Source of the DNA: Nitrospirota bacterium
GTDB taxonomy: Bacteria; Nitrospirota; JAOUDF01
NCBI GenBank assembly: GCA_029859385.1
Contig: JAOUDF010000020.1
Coordinates: forward strand, 1-20,653
Direction: 5' to 3'
Length of the DNA: 20,653 bases
Position 1 is the first letter of the stretch; each line of letters begins with the position of its first letter. This document shows, in pieces, positions 1 through 7,841 of this stretch. A program made the translations under genes and the position numbers. The notes below the pieces were generated by a model that did no database searches, was not told where the DNA came from, and worked only from the letters and a program-made list of their open reading frames with translations.

Positions 1-666
1 GAAAGCCAGCCCGGCGCAGAACCAGAGGTCCATCTGCCGCCGGTAGACGAGCCAGCCGAGAAGCGGCGCGAAGAGCGTCATGATGATGACCGACGTGGAG
101 GCGATCCCGCCGATCTGCACCATGGCAGTGCCCCCCGAGTCGACTATATGAAGAGGGGTTGTCGCCGGGTCAACTCCCAGCATCGCCGCCGGCGCCAGCG
201 AAGTCAGGGCCGTCGCCGTAAGCCCGAGAAAACTGGCCGTCACCAGCGTAATCATGATAAGGCTGAAAGAGATGAAGAGGATAAACCCCCACCTTCCCAG
301 AGTGCCGCGGGACACCTCCGCCATGGAGCGCCCCTTCTCCCGCATGCTGACAAAGAGGGAGGTATAGTCGTGGGCCGCTCCAAAGAAGACCCCGCCCAGC
401 ACTATCCATATCCAGGCCGGCATATAGCCGAAGAGCAGCGCCACCGTCGGCCCGATGATCGGCCCCGCCCCGGCAATGGAGGAAAAGTGGTGGGAGAAGA
501 CCATCCCCAGCCTGGACGGGACGTAGTCTACTCCGTCATTACAGGCTACCGCCGGCGTCTTTCGGGAATTATCCTCCCCCAGCACGGATGAGATATAACG
601 GCTGTAAAACCGGAAAGCGATATAGAAGACGGGAAGGGCCGCCAGCAGGAGGACCGAGATATTCAT
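1..666 (-). CDS. cstA: Carbon starvation protein CstA family transporter, 5' part (runs off the window)
   Basis: Translating the minus strand from ATG at 666 gives 222 open codons that run off the left edge, so only the N-terminal part is present. CstA/BtsT-family proteins are inner-membrane peptide or pyruvate permeases used under carbon limitation. The visible protein starts with a hydrophobic helix (MNISVLLLAALPVFYIAF) and carries the family hallmarks NDGVDYVPS-type (here CNDGVDYVPSRLG), FSHHFSSIAGAGPIIGPT and GAAHDYTSLFVSMREKGRS, with several further membrane helices. Upstream in-frame codons reach a TAA within 18 bp, so ATG 666 (or TTG 675) is the start. No good Shine-Dalgarno is visible, and a palindromic repeat begins 18 bp upstream. 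Family assignment is firm; substrate is not predictable. Confidence 0.9.
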   Translation of the reverse strand, partial: MNISVLLLAALPVFYIAFRFYSRYISSVLGEDNSRKTPAVACNDGVDYVPSRLGMVFSHHFSSIAGAGPIIGPTVALLFGYMPAWIWIVLGGVFFGAAHDYTSLFVSMREKGRSMAEVSRGTLGRWGFILFISFSLIMITLVTASFLGLTATALTSLAPAAMLGVDPATTPLHIVDSGGTAMVQIGGIASTSVIIMTLFAPLLGWLVYRRQMDLWFCAGLAF

Positions 667-684
667 GGGAGTCAATACAGGTTA

Positions 685-765
685 GCAGGCTGAAGACTGA
701 AGGCCGAAGGTGGAGGCCCAGGACCAACCCTACCTTCAGCCTTCGGCCTTGAGCCTTCAGCCTGC
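685..765. repeat. Palindromic repeat built from CTGAAGG-like heptamers, copy 1
   Basis: A 26-bp left arm (685-710, starting GCAGGCTGAAG) matches the reverse complement of 740-765 with two mismatches, around a 29-nt loop. Each arm is itself a run of 7-bp units of the type CTGAAGG/CCGAAGG. A second copy with the same organisation lies at 19410-19494. It lies 18 bp upstream of the cstA-like start on the minus strand. On the plus strand it is in the same orientation as the second copy. No ORF of note. The family is not one I can name. Confidence 0.85.
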
Positions 766-835
766 CCCCACTCGGCAAATCTTACTCGTCGCAAATCGAC
801 GCGTCAAGCTAAAGTGGGCCGGATTCGTTTCATGG

Positions 836-864
836 TTGACTCATCGGCCCTGTTCTGCTAGTAT
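836..864 (+). promoter_or_regulatory. Sigma70-type promoter for dksA
   Basis: TTGACT (836-841), a 17-bp spacer and TAGTAT (859-864) form a near-consensus sigma70 promoter. Transcription should begin near 871, leaving a leader of about 105 nt before the dksA start at 977. No competing gene is visible between 667 and 976. That stretch holds only the palindromic repeat, this promoter and the dksA leader. Confidence 0.7.
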
Positions 865-937
865 CCCTCAGTTTTTTCAGGGGAGCTGCTAGCAAGCCCT
901 GTTCTCCGGCCTATAATAAGGCTTAGTTTTCGACAGC

Positions 938-957
938 GACGGCGATTGTAAGCCGTC
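938..957 (+). promoter_or_regulatory. Small hairpin in the dksA leader, next to the ribosome binding site
   Basis: GACGGC (938-943) and GCCGTC (952-957) form a perfect 6-bp stem with an 8-nt loop. It ends 7 nt before the AAGGAG ribosome binding site (965-970). It could affect translation initiation, but nothing beyond the stem supports a regulatory role. Confidence 0.3.
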
Positions 958-976
958 ATGCAGCAAGGAGACCCGA

Positions 977-1336
977 ATGGATAGCAGAATTCTAGCCATC
1001 AAGAAGAAACTGGAAGCGCAGCGGCAGGAGATCCTGACCGAGGCCGAGCACGCGATCACCACCGACCTCAAGCCGGAAAGGGAGAACTTCCCCGACCTGA
1101 GCGACCAGGCGACCGCTGAGTCCGACAGAGGCTTCCTCATTCGCCTTCGCGGGCGCGAGCAGATGCTGCTCAAGAAGGTCGACGAGGCCATTCAGAGGAT
1201 TGAAGACGGGACCTTCGGCATCTGCGAAGGGTGCGGCGAGAAGATACCGATCAAGAGGCTTGAAGCGCGCCCCGTCACCACGCTGTGCATCGAGTGCAAG
1301 ACGAAGCAGGAAGAAGACGAGAAGCTGAGGGAGTAG
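977..1336 (+). CDS. dksA: RNA polymerase-binding transcription factor DksA
   Basis: The 119-residue protein belongs to the DksA/TraR family, which binds the RNA polymerase secondary channel and potentiates ppGpp control of rRNA and amino-acid promoters. The N-terminal part is a charged coiled coil. At its tip the motif D40-L-S-D43-Q-A45 matches the DxxDxA motif needed for DksA activity. The C-terminal zinc finger has four cysteines, C83-x2-C86 and C104-x2-C107 (CEGC...CIEC). It is shorter than E. coli DksA (151 aa), mainly through a short N-terminus, as in other short family members. ATG 977 follows AAGGAG at 965-970 with good spacing. It is monocistronic, with its own promoter upstream and a strong terminator downstream. 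Confidence 0.95.
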   Translation: MDSRILAIKKKLEAQRQEILTEAEHAITTDLKPERENFPDLSDQATAESDRGFLIRLRGREQMLLKKVDEAIQRIEDGTFGICEGCGEKIPIKRLEARPVTTLCIECKTKQEEDEKLRE

Positions 1337-1358
1337 CCGGTGGCCGGACCTTCTTCTC

Positions 1359-1410
1359 AAAAGTGAAAAGGGGCAACCACGCCGTGACGTGATTGCCCCT
1401 TTCGACTTTT
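1359..1410. terminator. Bidirectional rho-independent terminator between dksA and tRNA-Val
   Basis: Arms 1359-1381 and 1388-1410 are 23-bp inverted repeats with a few mismatches around a 6-nt loop (CCGTGA). The stem core is GGGGCAA/TTGCCCC. The arms begin with AAAAGT and end with ACTTTT, so both strands give a hairpin with a T-rich 3' side. The convergent dksA (plus) and tRNA (minus) genes would both be terminated here. Confidence 0.85.
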
Positions 1411-1414
1411 GAAA

Positions 1415-1489
1415 TGGTGGGCGATGTAGGGTTCGAACCTACGACCCCTGCCGTGTGAAGGCAGTGCTCTCCCGCTGAGCTAATCGCCC
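1415..1489 (-). tRNA. tRNA-Val (anticodon CAC), CCA encoded
   Basis: The minus strand folds as a complete 75-nt tRNA. The acceptor stem is GGGCGAT/ATCGCCC, the D arm GCTC-AGCGGGA-GAGC, the anticodon stem CTGCC/GGCAG with loop TTCACAC (anticodon CAC, reading GUG), and the T arm GTAGG-TTCGAAC-CCTAC. Discriminator A is followed by an encoded CCA at 1417-1415. It lies between a terminator and a plausible minus-strand promoter, so it is a single-gene transcript. Confidence 0.95.
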
Positions 1490-1500
1490 GAAGCAGGCAT

Positions 1501-1530
1501 AAAGTACCACAGGACTTCGAGTAACGTCAA
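1501..1530 (-). promoter_or_regulatory. Putative promoter of tRNA-Val
   Basis: On the minus strand TTGACG (1530-1525), an 18-bp spacer and TACTTT (1506-1501) lie just upstream of the tRNA 5' end at 1489. The -35 is good and the -10 weak. Position and lack of any other candidate support it. Confidence 0.45.
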
Positions 1531-1612
1531 GGACGAACCAGGGATGAACCGGGCATCGCGACCGCATCCAGCTTCGACAAGGGAAGCGACGCCGGCGGCA
1601 ACTGTTGGAAGG

Positions 1613-1630
1613 ATGGTGACCTCCTATTAA
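1613..1630 (+). promoter_or_regulatory. Translation initiation region of ktrB with an overlapping 5-codon leader ORF
   Basis: GGTGA (1615-1619), complementary to the UCACC part of the 16S rRNA 3' end, sits 6 nt before ATT 1626. ATT 1626 is the first codon of the natural KtrB N-terminus. A tiny ORF, ATG GTG ACC TCC TAT TAA (1613-1630), ends with its stop overlapping the ATT, so start by termination-reinitiation is another option. Both readings are inference. Confidence 0.35.
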
Positions 1631-2999
1631 ACTCGTAATCCACAGCCCCGGCCACGGACTGAACCCGGCTCAAGCCATCGTCATCGGCTTTGCCGCGGTC
1701 ATCATTGTGGGCACCTTTCTCCTCTATCTGCCGATATCATCCCGACCCGGGCATTCATGCAGCCTTATCGACGCACTCTTCACCGCGACTTCCGCCGTCT
1801 GCGTCACCGGGCTGATCGTCCGCGATACCCCCGTTGACTTCTCGCTGTTCGGGCAGTTGGTAATCTGCGGCCTCATCCAGGTCGGCGGTTTCGGTTACAT
1901 GACTTCCGCCACCATCCTCGCCTTCCTGGCCGGGAAGCGCATCGGGGTGCGCGAGCGGATAGTGATGATACAGGAATCACTCACATCGACAAATGTCCAC
2001 AGCGTCAAGGACTTTATCAAGGCCGTCGCCAAGGTGACCCTGCTCATCGAGGCCATTGCAGCCGTGATTCTCTCCGTGCGGTTCATGTTCGGCCTCCCCG
2101 CACCCCAGGCCATACTCAACGGCTTTTTTCACTCCATCTCGGCCTTCAACAATGCAGGCTTCGCCCTCTTCTCCGACAACCTCATGAGCTACCAGCATGA
2201 CCCGGTGATCAATTTCACCATCCTGTTCACGGTGGTCGCGGGAGCACTGGGGTTCCTGAACATAACAGAGTTCTACAACCGGGCGCGGCGAAGGGTTCCC
2301 CAACTTACGGTACATGCAAAGATATCCCTCTGGGCAGCGGTCGTCCTTACCTTCGGCGGCGCAACCCTCCTGCTTGCCTTCGATTACAACAACCCGGATA
2401 CCCTTGGCCCTCTCTCGTTTTTCGAGAAAAGCCAGGCGGCCATCTTTCACAGTGCTGCCGCCAGGACCGCCGGATTCAACACGATCAACATCGGCGCCAT
2501 GTCCGTTACTTCTCTCTTCCTGATCATCGTACTCATGTTTATCGGAGGCTCGCCGGGAAGCACGGCAGGCGGCGTAAAAACCACGGCCGCCGCGACAGTC
2601 CTGCTTTCGCTGTATGCAACCATCAGGGGGCGCCTGGACGTACAGATTTACGGCCGGAGACTGCCCCAGGACCTGGTCGCTAAGGCATTTCTTATTGTAT
2701 TTCTTGGCGCCCTCTGCCTTGTCGGCGGCACCTTCATGATTCTCATCATCGAGGGCAACAAAGGCTTCAAATATCTGGAAGTACTGTTCGAGGTAACATC
2801 TGCCCTGGGGACCACCGGCCTCTCCTATGGCGATGGAGGCGCACGGAGCCTTACCGCCCTCTTCAGCCCGCTGGGGAAACTGGTCATTATCGTGCTCATG
2901 TTTCTGGGCCGCCTGGGGCCGCTCACCGTTGCGGCCGCGGTACTGACCCAGGCACATCAACGGTTCCGGTATCCGGAAACCAGGATCCAGGTAGGATAA
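1626..2999 (+). CDS. ktrB: Potassium uptake protein KtrB/TrkH (ion-conducting membrane subunit)
   Basis: This is the K+-translocating subunit of a Ktr/Trk system, working with the cytoplasmic RCK subunit encoded next. All four pore-loop repeats keep the filter glycine: SAVCVTGLIV, SAFNNAGFALF, AAARTAGFNTI and TSALGTTGLSYG. The protein has about eight membrane helices plus intervening half-helices. The first standard start codon (GTG 1707) lies in the middle of the first membrane helix. The frame stays open back to a TGA at 1617, and the added 27 codons (KLVIHSPGHGLNPAQAIVIG...) restore a normal KtrB N-terminus. The only plausible start there is ATT 1626, giving about 457 aa, a usual KtrB length. 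The ktrA start follows 22 bp downstream. A mutated start codon or a sequencing error is also possible. Confidence 0.92.
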   Translation: MKLVIHSPGHGLNPAQAIVIGFAAVIIVGTFLLYLPISSRPGHSCSLIDALFTATSAVCVTGLIVRDTPVDFSLFGQLVICGLIQVGGFGYMTSATILAFLAGKRIGVRERIVMIQESLTSTNVHSVKDFIKAVAKVTLLIEAIAAVILSVRFMFGLPAPQAILNGFFHSISAFNNAGFALFSDNLMSYQHDPVINFTILFTVVAGALGFLNITEFYNRARRRVPQLTVHAKISLWAAVVLTFGGATLLLAFDYNNPDTLGPLSFFEKSQAAIFHSAAARTAGFNTINIGAMSVTSLFLIIVLMFIGGSPGSTAGGVKTTAAATVLLSLYATIRGRLDVQIYGRRLPQDLVAKAFLIVFLGALCLVGGTFMILIIEGNKGFKYLEVLFEVTSALGTTGLSYGDGGARSLTALFSPLGKLVIIVLMFLGRLGPLTVAAAVLTQAHQRFRYPETRIQVG

Positions 3000-3021
3000 A
3001 ACCGCTTATAGCGAGGACACC

Positions 3022-3717
3022 ATGCCAAAGAGACAGTTTGTCGTAATAGGATTGGGCCGGTTCGGCCACCATGTGGCACTGAGCCTTGCACAGAAAGGGT
3101 GCGAAGTTCTGGCTATCGACAGCAGTGAGGACTCGGTGGCCGCCGTCGCCGACCACGTCACCCAGGCGGTACAGTGCGACGCCACCGACGAAAAGGCGCT
3201 GAGGGCCTTAGGCGTCAACAATTTCGATGTCGCCGTCGTCAGCATTGGAGAGAATATCGAGGCCAGCATCCTGATCGTCATGACCATCAAGGAACTGGGC
3301 GTAAAGGAGATCATCGCCAAGGCAGTGACCCCCATCCACGGGAAGGTCCTCTCGAACCTGGGTATCGCCAAGGTAGTCTTCCCCGAGCGGGATGCCGCCA
3401 TCAGAGTTGCCAACAGCCTGGTCGCGCCCAACATCATCGATTACCTCGAGCTTTCATCGAATTACAGCATCGTGGAGATCCCGGTGGCTGAAGGGATGGT
3501 CGACAAGATGCTCAAGGAGACCGACATCCGGGCAAAACACGGGCTGACGGTCATTGCCATACGCCGGAAGGTACCTTATATCAACGATGAGGGAGAATCC
3601 GATTTCACCGAGGAGCTGCGCGTCTCCCCCTCTGCCGACGACAAGATAGCGGAAGGGGATATACTTGTGGTTCTTGGCTCAAACAACAGAATCGCCAGCT
3701 ATGAAGCGAGCAGATAA
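3022..3717 (+). CDS. ktrA: Potassium uptake regulatory protein KtrA/TrkA (RCK subunit)
   Basis: The 231-residue cytoplasmic protein forms the ring that gates KtrB in response to bound nucleotide. The N-terminal RCK_N Rossmann domain (about 1-135) has the nucleotide loop G10-L-G-R-F-G15 and the acidic residue D33 at the end of the second strand. It also has the conserved FPERDAAIRVA segment. An RCK_C domain (about 140-225) follows, ending GDILVVLGSNNRI. The length is typical of single-RCK KtrA (about 220 aa) and half that of E. coli TrkA, which argues for a Ktr-type system. GAGGA at 3013-3017 precedes ATG 3022. The gene lies 22 bp after ktrB and 20 bp before the TPR gene, in one operon. Confidence 0.93.
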   Translation: MPKRQFVVIGLGRFGHHVALSLAQKGCEVLAIDSSEDSVAAVADHVTQAVQCDATDEKALRALGVNNFDVAVVSIGENIEASILIVMTIKELGVKEIIAKAVTPIHGKVLSNLGIAKVVFPERDAAIRVANSLVAPNIIDYLELSSNYSIVEIPVAEGMVDKMLKETDIRAKHGLTVIAIRRKVPYINDEGESDFTEELRVSPSADDKIAEGDILVVLGSNNRIASYEASR

Positions 3718-3737
3718 ATTTCCTGAAAGGCTACTCA

Positions 3738-4034
3738 ATGCTTAAAAATATACCAAATGGAAACGCCGTGGAACTCGACCCCAAAAAATCGGCCGAATAT
3801 GTCGAGCTGGGAGAGTTCTACTTCATCAACCAGAAATGGGACAAGGCGATAGAAACCCTCCAGAAGGCCCTGGAATACGACCCCAAAAATCCCGAAGGGT
3901 ACTACAACCTCGGCGTCATCTTCGAGGCGCGGAACAAGAAGCCCGATGCAAAGGAGATGTTCGAGAAAGCCCTTCACCACAAACCCGAGCACAAGGCAGC
4001 GGCGGAACACCTGCGTCGCCTGGTGGGGGCATAA
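3738..4034 (+). CDS. Small tetratricopeptide-repeat (TPR) protein
   Basis: The 98-residue protein has two clear TPR units. One is in AEYVELGEFYFINQKWDKAI...ALEYDP (about residues 19-49). The other is in EGYYNLGVIFEARNKKPDAK...ALHHKP (about 53-83). A capping helix (AAAEHLRRLVGA) follows. There is no signal peptide or membrane helix, so it is cytoplasmic. TPRs mediate protein-protein contacts. Its position 20 bp after ktrA suggests co-expression with the potassium system, but no direct partner can be read from the sequence. An AAAGG-like ribosome binding site precedes ATG 3738. Confidence 0.85.
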   Translation: MLKNIPNGNAVELDPKKSAEYVELGEFYFINQKWDKAIETLQKALEYDPKNPEGYYNLGVIFEARNKKPDAKEMFEKALHHKPEHKAAAEHLRRLVGA

Positions 4035-4251
4035 CCGAAGACAGGCAGACCTCACAACAAACCCTTCCAGCATATCGCCTCTTCCAGTGTTCGGCAAAAC
4101 CTTATCGAGTGGACAATATCTCAGGCCTCGATTCTTTTAGAAATATTGTATTTTTACCTAAAGATCGGGCGCAAAATGACGATTAGCCTATAACTCTTAA
4201 TGGGCGAGAGCCAAGCAATCATCCGATCTTCACCTGCGCAACAGATATCTT
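4035..4251. other. Intergenic region before the signalling operon
   Basis: This 217-bp AT-richer gap separates the potassium operon from the first kinase gene and should hold the operon promoter. I see a weak inverted repeat (ATCGAG...CTCGAT near 4105-4135) followed by a T-rich stretch, which might end the ktr transcript. TATAAC at 4189-4194 could be a -10 box but lacks a matching -35. No convincing promoter, riboswitch or small ORF is visible. Confidence 0.4.
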
Positions 4252-6744
4252 ATGACGACCAACGACAACCATCCTGGCACCTCCCTGCCGCCGTTGACTT
4301 CATTGCAAAGAAATAACCGTCGTTATCTACTAAACACCTCTCTGGTCGCGTTGATTTTCTCCCTGACAATGGGGGCAATCGCTCCCTATCTGCTTTTGAC
4401 GCATGCGGGGCAGGAAACTTTTGACCTTAAGAGAACGGTCTATTTTATATATACCCCGCTCATCTTTCTTGCCATTCTTCTTCTTTGGTATATCAACTTC
4501 CTTCACTACAAGAAAGGATCCGCCCAGTTTGAACTGGAGCAACAGATCGGCGCTTCCAGAAAGATGCTCCTCTCTGTGCTGGATACCATTCCCGTCCGGG
4601 TATTCTGGAAGGACCGGGAGGGGCGGTATATCGGCTGCAATAGGCTGTTTGCCAATGATGCAGGATTCGATTCGCCGCGAGACATCATCGGAAAGACGGA
4701 TTATGCAATGTCGTGGAAAGAGCAGGTGGAACGCTATCGCGCCGATGATCTTGCCGTGATTGAAAGCGGGGTCCCAAAGATGCGCTATGAGGAGCATCAG
4801 ACGGTTACGGACGGGAAACAACTGTGGCTGGAAACATCCAAAATGCCCCTCCTTGGAGAAAAAGGTGAAACCATCGGGGTCCTGGGTATTTATACCGATA
4901 TCACCTCACGCAAGGTGCGCGAACGGATAAACCGCATGATGAATGCCTGCAACGAGGCACTGGCGCAGAGTGATGGCGAGGCAGTTCTCTTGCAAAAATC
5001 CTGTTCGATCATCGTGGAAAATGGCGGCTATCGGTTCGCCTGGGCCGGGCGACCGCTCAACGATGAGGCGAAGAGTGTTGCCATCATCGCCAATTACGGC
5101 GTTGAGGCTGGGTACCTGGAGAAACTCAACCTTACCTGGGCGGACAACACTGAAAGGGGGCAAGGACCCGGCGGTATTGCCATACGCACCGGCAGGCCCG
5201 CTGTAGTCCATAATATTAATGACGCTGTCTTTGCACCGTGGAAAGAAGATGCGGTAGCAAGGGGATATGCATCAGTAGCGGTGTTTCCTCTTATGGATGA
5301 AGATGTTTGCATGGGGCTGATTGCCATATATTCCGACCGTTCTACTGCCTTCGCGGATGAAGAGCTAATGATGCTCAATGAGTTTTCCCAGAAAATTGAG
5401 AGAGGGTTCCATGCAATGCGCCTGACACGGGAGAAGCGGGAGCTTGAGGGGCAGTTGTTGTTGAAAAATATACAGTCGCTGCGCTACAAAGACGTGCTGC
5501 TGCGCCTCTCGGGCACGACAGGGAAAGACCTTGATGAGACACTCGGTCGGCTCACGTCGGAGGCGGCGCACATCCTCAATGTTGAGCGTTTCGGAATATG
5601 GCTTTTTAATGCCGAGGGTACCGCGCTCGAGTGCCTCAACCAGTATGCCAGCTCAGAATCGAGGCATGACAAAGGAATGGTGGTGCGGGAGGATGAGCTG
5701 TCGGAGGAGATGTCGATCCTCTATTTCAGGGCTCCGTCCGCGCTGCGGTCGGTAATCAGCCGGTCGTCTTTCGACATGCCGTACCCCGAGGAATATATTC
5801 AGCGTGAACTCAAACCCAGAGGGATCATTTCGCTCTTTGACGTGGCCTTGATTATGAACGGCAAGGTGGCCGGAGTGGTGCGCGCCGAGGCGGTGGATGG
5901 TGTCAGGCGGTGGGGTACTGAAGAGGAAAACTTTATGGCCAATGTGGCCCGGTTGATCGCCGTTGCCATCGAATCTTCAGAACGAAAGAAGGCCGAGGCC
6001 GCGCTGATAGCGGCAAAAAACGAGGCAGAGCAGGCAAACAAGGCCAAATCGGAGTTTCTGGCCAACATGTCCCACGAACTGCGCACCCCCCTTAATGCCA
6101 TAATAGGGTTCGCGGAACTCATGAACCTCGGTATCGGCGACCCCCTTACCGAGAGCCAGAAGCGATATGTGAGCGATATATGCTCCAGCGGCAGGCATCT
6201 GCTGGAACTGGTGAACGAAATACTCGACCTGAGCAAGGTAGAGGCCGATGCCGCCGAGTTCGAGTGTAGTGATGTAGATGTCCGGTTGCTGGTTGAGCAG
6301 AGCCTGATCTTTATCCGCGAGAAGTCGGCAAAGAAAAAGATCGAGATAGTAGTAGCAATAGAGGATGATATACCCTTTATCAGGGCCGATGAGATGAAGG
6401 CCAAGCAGGTATTGGTGAATCTTTTGAGCAATGCCGTGAAGTTTACTCCTGATGGTGGCAGAATTGCTGTTGAGGCCAGGAGATCCGGTGAAAGCCCGGC
6501 CCATGGCCCTGAAATGGTTGCCATATCGGTTACCGATACCGGCATCGGCATTGATACGGAAGGGGTGGCGAAGCTGTTTCAGCCCTTCCAGCAAGTCGAT
6601 TCGTCCTACGCGCGAAAACATGAAGGGACAGGTTTGGGGCTGGCGCTGTCAAAGAAGCTGGTTGAAAAACAGAACGGCCGGATATGGGCCGAGAGCGAGC
6701 CCGGCAAAGGGAGCAGGTTTACTTTTACTCTTCAGGCCGCCTGA
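4252..6744 (+). CDS. Membrane-bound sensor histidine kinase (2 TM, PAS, two GAF, HisKA, HATPase)
   Basis: The 830-residue kinase has two membrane helices (about 26-49 and 62-84) with almost no periplasmic loop. A PAS domain (about 104-221) and two GAF domains (about 226-388 and 412-578) follow. The HisKA dimerisation domain has the phosphoacceptor H608 in NMSHELRTPLNAIIGF. The HATPase_c domain (about 710-828) has N box VLVNLLSNAVKF, G1 DTGIGI, F box FQPFQQVD and G2 GTGLGL. It probably senses small-molecule or redox cues in the cytoplasm through PAS and GAF. It has no receiver of its own. The response regulator starts 26 bp downstream and is its likely partner. ATG 4252 has no strong ribosome binding site, yet the N-terminus is sensible for a membrane protein. 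Confidence 0.93.
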   Translation: MTTNDNHPGTSLPPLTSLQRNNRRYLLNTSLVALIFSLTMGAIAPYLLLTHAGQETFDLKRTVYFIYTPLIFLAILLLWYINFLHYKKGSAQFELEQQIGASRKMLLSVLDTIPVRVFWKDREGRYIGCNRLFANDAGFDSPRDIIGKTDYAMSWKEQVERYRADDLAVIESGVPKMRYEEHQTVTDGKQLWLETSKMPLLGEKGETIGVLGIYTDITSRKVRERINRMMNACNEALAQSDGEAVLLQKSCSIIVENGGYRFAWAGRPLNDEAKSVAIIANYGVEAGYLEKLNLTWADNTERGQGPGGIAIRTGRPAVVHNINDAVFAPWKEDAVARGYASVAVFPLMDEDVCMGLIAIYSDRSTAFADEELMMLNEFSQKIERGFHAMRLTREKRELEGQLLLKNIQSLRYKDVLLRLSGTTGKDLDETLGRLTSEAAHILNVERFGIWLFNAEGTALECLNQYASSESRHDKGMVVREDELSEEMSILYFRAPSALRSVISRSSFDMPYPEEYIQRELKPRGIISLFDVALIMNGKVAGVVRAEAVDGVRRWGTEEENFMANVARLIAVAIESSERKKAEAALIAAKNEAEQANKAKSEFLANMSHELRTPLNAIIGFAELMNLGIGDPLTESQKRYVSDICSSGRHLLELVNEILDLSKVEADAAEFECSDVDVRLLVEQSLIFIREKSAKKKIEIVVAIEDDIPFIRADEMKAKQVLVNLLSNAVKFTPDGGRIAVEARRSGESPAHGPEMVAISVTDTGIGIDTEGVAKLFQPFQQVDSSYARKHEGTGLGLALSKKLVEKQNGRIWAESEPGKGSRFTFTLQAA

Positions 6745-6770
6745 AGGGGATTTGAACGGAGAGGGAGTGT

Positions 6771-7841
6771 ATGAATTCTAAAAAACTTGTGCTCCTTGTT
6801 GATGACGAAGAGAAGAATATACGGCTGCTCGAGGAGGTCTGCAAGCATTGTGGTTACGCGACGATCTCGGCGGGCAACGGCAAGGAGGCCATCGACCTGG
6901 CATGGGAACGTCAACCCGACCTTATCCTGCTCGATGCGATGATGCCGGAAATGGACGGCTTCGAGGCGACCGAGAAACTGAAATCGTACAACAAGACCAA
7001 GATGATACCGGTGATCATGATAACGGCCCTTGCCCAGAAAGAACACCTGATAAAGGGCATCACGGCCGGCGTAAACGATTTCCTCTCGAAGCCCATCGAT
7101 ATACAGGAGCTGATGCTCCGGATGAAGAACAACCTGGAGATCAAGGAATATCACGATTTTCTGAAGGCCCACAACACCATACTCGATGCCGAGGTTAAAA
7201 AGAAGACCGAGGCCCTCAACGACGCATACCAGCAAATCAGGGAGAGCTATCTCGACAGCATCCGGCGGCTTACGCAGGCCTCGGAATATAGAGATACCGA
7301 CACGGGGGCACATATCAGCCGCATAAGTTACTACGCCAGGGAGATCGCTATCGCTGTAGGCGCCGACAGCGATTTTGTCGACCATATCTTCTATGCATCC
7401 CCCATGCACGACGTGGGAAAGGTCGGCATCCCCGACAGCGTTCTCCTCAAGCATGGCCCCCTCAACGAAGAAGAATGGGTACTGATGAGGACTCACACCA
7501 CCATAGGCGCGACTATTCTTTCAGGTTCCCAGTCTCCCATCGTGCGGATGGCCGAGGAGATCGCCCTGGCCCATCATGAACGATGGAACGGGAAAGGCTA
7601 TCCCAAAGGCCTGAAAGGCGAGGCTATCCCTCTCTCGGGGAGGATCGTCAACATCGTCGACCAGTACGACGCCCTGCGGAGCCAGCGACCGTACAAGCCG
7701 ACAAAATCACATGCCGAGACCATGGATATTATCAGTAAAGGGGACGGCAGGACCTCGCCGGAAGATTTCGACCCCAAGGTACTGAGCGCCTTCCTGACGG
7801 CCGCAAAGAAGATTGAGGATATCTGGGAGTCGTTCAAATGA
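6771..7841 (+). CDS. Response regulator with HD-GYP domain, predicted cyclic-di-GMP phosphodiesterase
   Basis: Residues 1-120 form a receiver domain with acidic pocket D11/D12, phosphoacceptor D55 (LILLDAMMPEMDG), T85 and K107 (SKPID). A coiled-coil linker (about 135-165) leads to an HD-GYP domain (about 165-350). Its metal and substrate motifs are present: H181, H213-D214 (MHDVGKVGIPD), H242, H268-H269 (HHERWNGKGYPKGL) and D297. The GYP signature is intact at 276-278. HD-GYP proteins hydrolyse c-di-GMP to pGpG or GMP. The usual Asp in HHExWD is Asn here. The gene follows the first kinase by 26 bp, and its stop overlaps the next start by 4 bp (ATGA). It is the only enzymatic output in the operon. 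Confidence 0.93.
   Translation: MNSKKLVLLVDDEEKNIRLLEEVCKHCGYATISAGNGKEAIDLAWERQPDLILLDAMMPEMDGFEATEKLKSYNKTKMIPVIMITALAQKEHLIKGITAGVNDFLSKPIDIQELMLRMKNNLEIKEYHDFLKAHNTILDAEVKKKTEALNDAYQQIRESYLDSIRRLTQASEYRDTDTGAHISRISYYAREIAIAVGADSDFVDHIFYASPMHDVGKVGIPDSVLLKHGPLNEEEWVLMRTHTTIGATILSGSQSPIVRMAEEIALAHHERWNGKGYPKGLKGEAIPLSGRIVNIVDQYDALRSQRPYKPTKSHAETMDIISKGDGRTSPEDFDPKVLSAFLTAAKKIEDIWESFK

Noticed and set aside
148..591. 147-residue plus-strand ORF
   Set aside because: It is rich in Arg, His and Pro, matches no family, and lies opposite the well-supported cstA-like reading frame.
685..765. CRISPR array from the heptamer repeats
   Set aside because: The units are contiguous 7-mers with no spacers and form one inverted repeat; there are no cas genes.
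1977..2960. 327-residue minus-strand ORF
   Set aside because: It lies fully antisense to ktrB and has low-complexity, charged composition. The ktrB frame carries all family motifs.
4035..4300. Sigma54 promoter (TGGCAC near 4275) or a c-di-GMP riboswitch before the kinase operon
   Set aside because: The GG-GC spacing is one base short and lies inside the coding sequence. No GEMM-type conserved core is visible in the gap.
5799..6551. 250-residue minus-strand ORF (and a second overlapping one to 6621)
   Set aside because: Antisense shadow of the HisKA/HATPase region of the first kinase; Ser-rich and without recognisable motifs.
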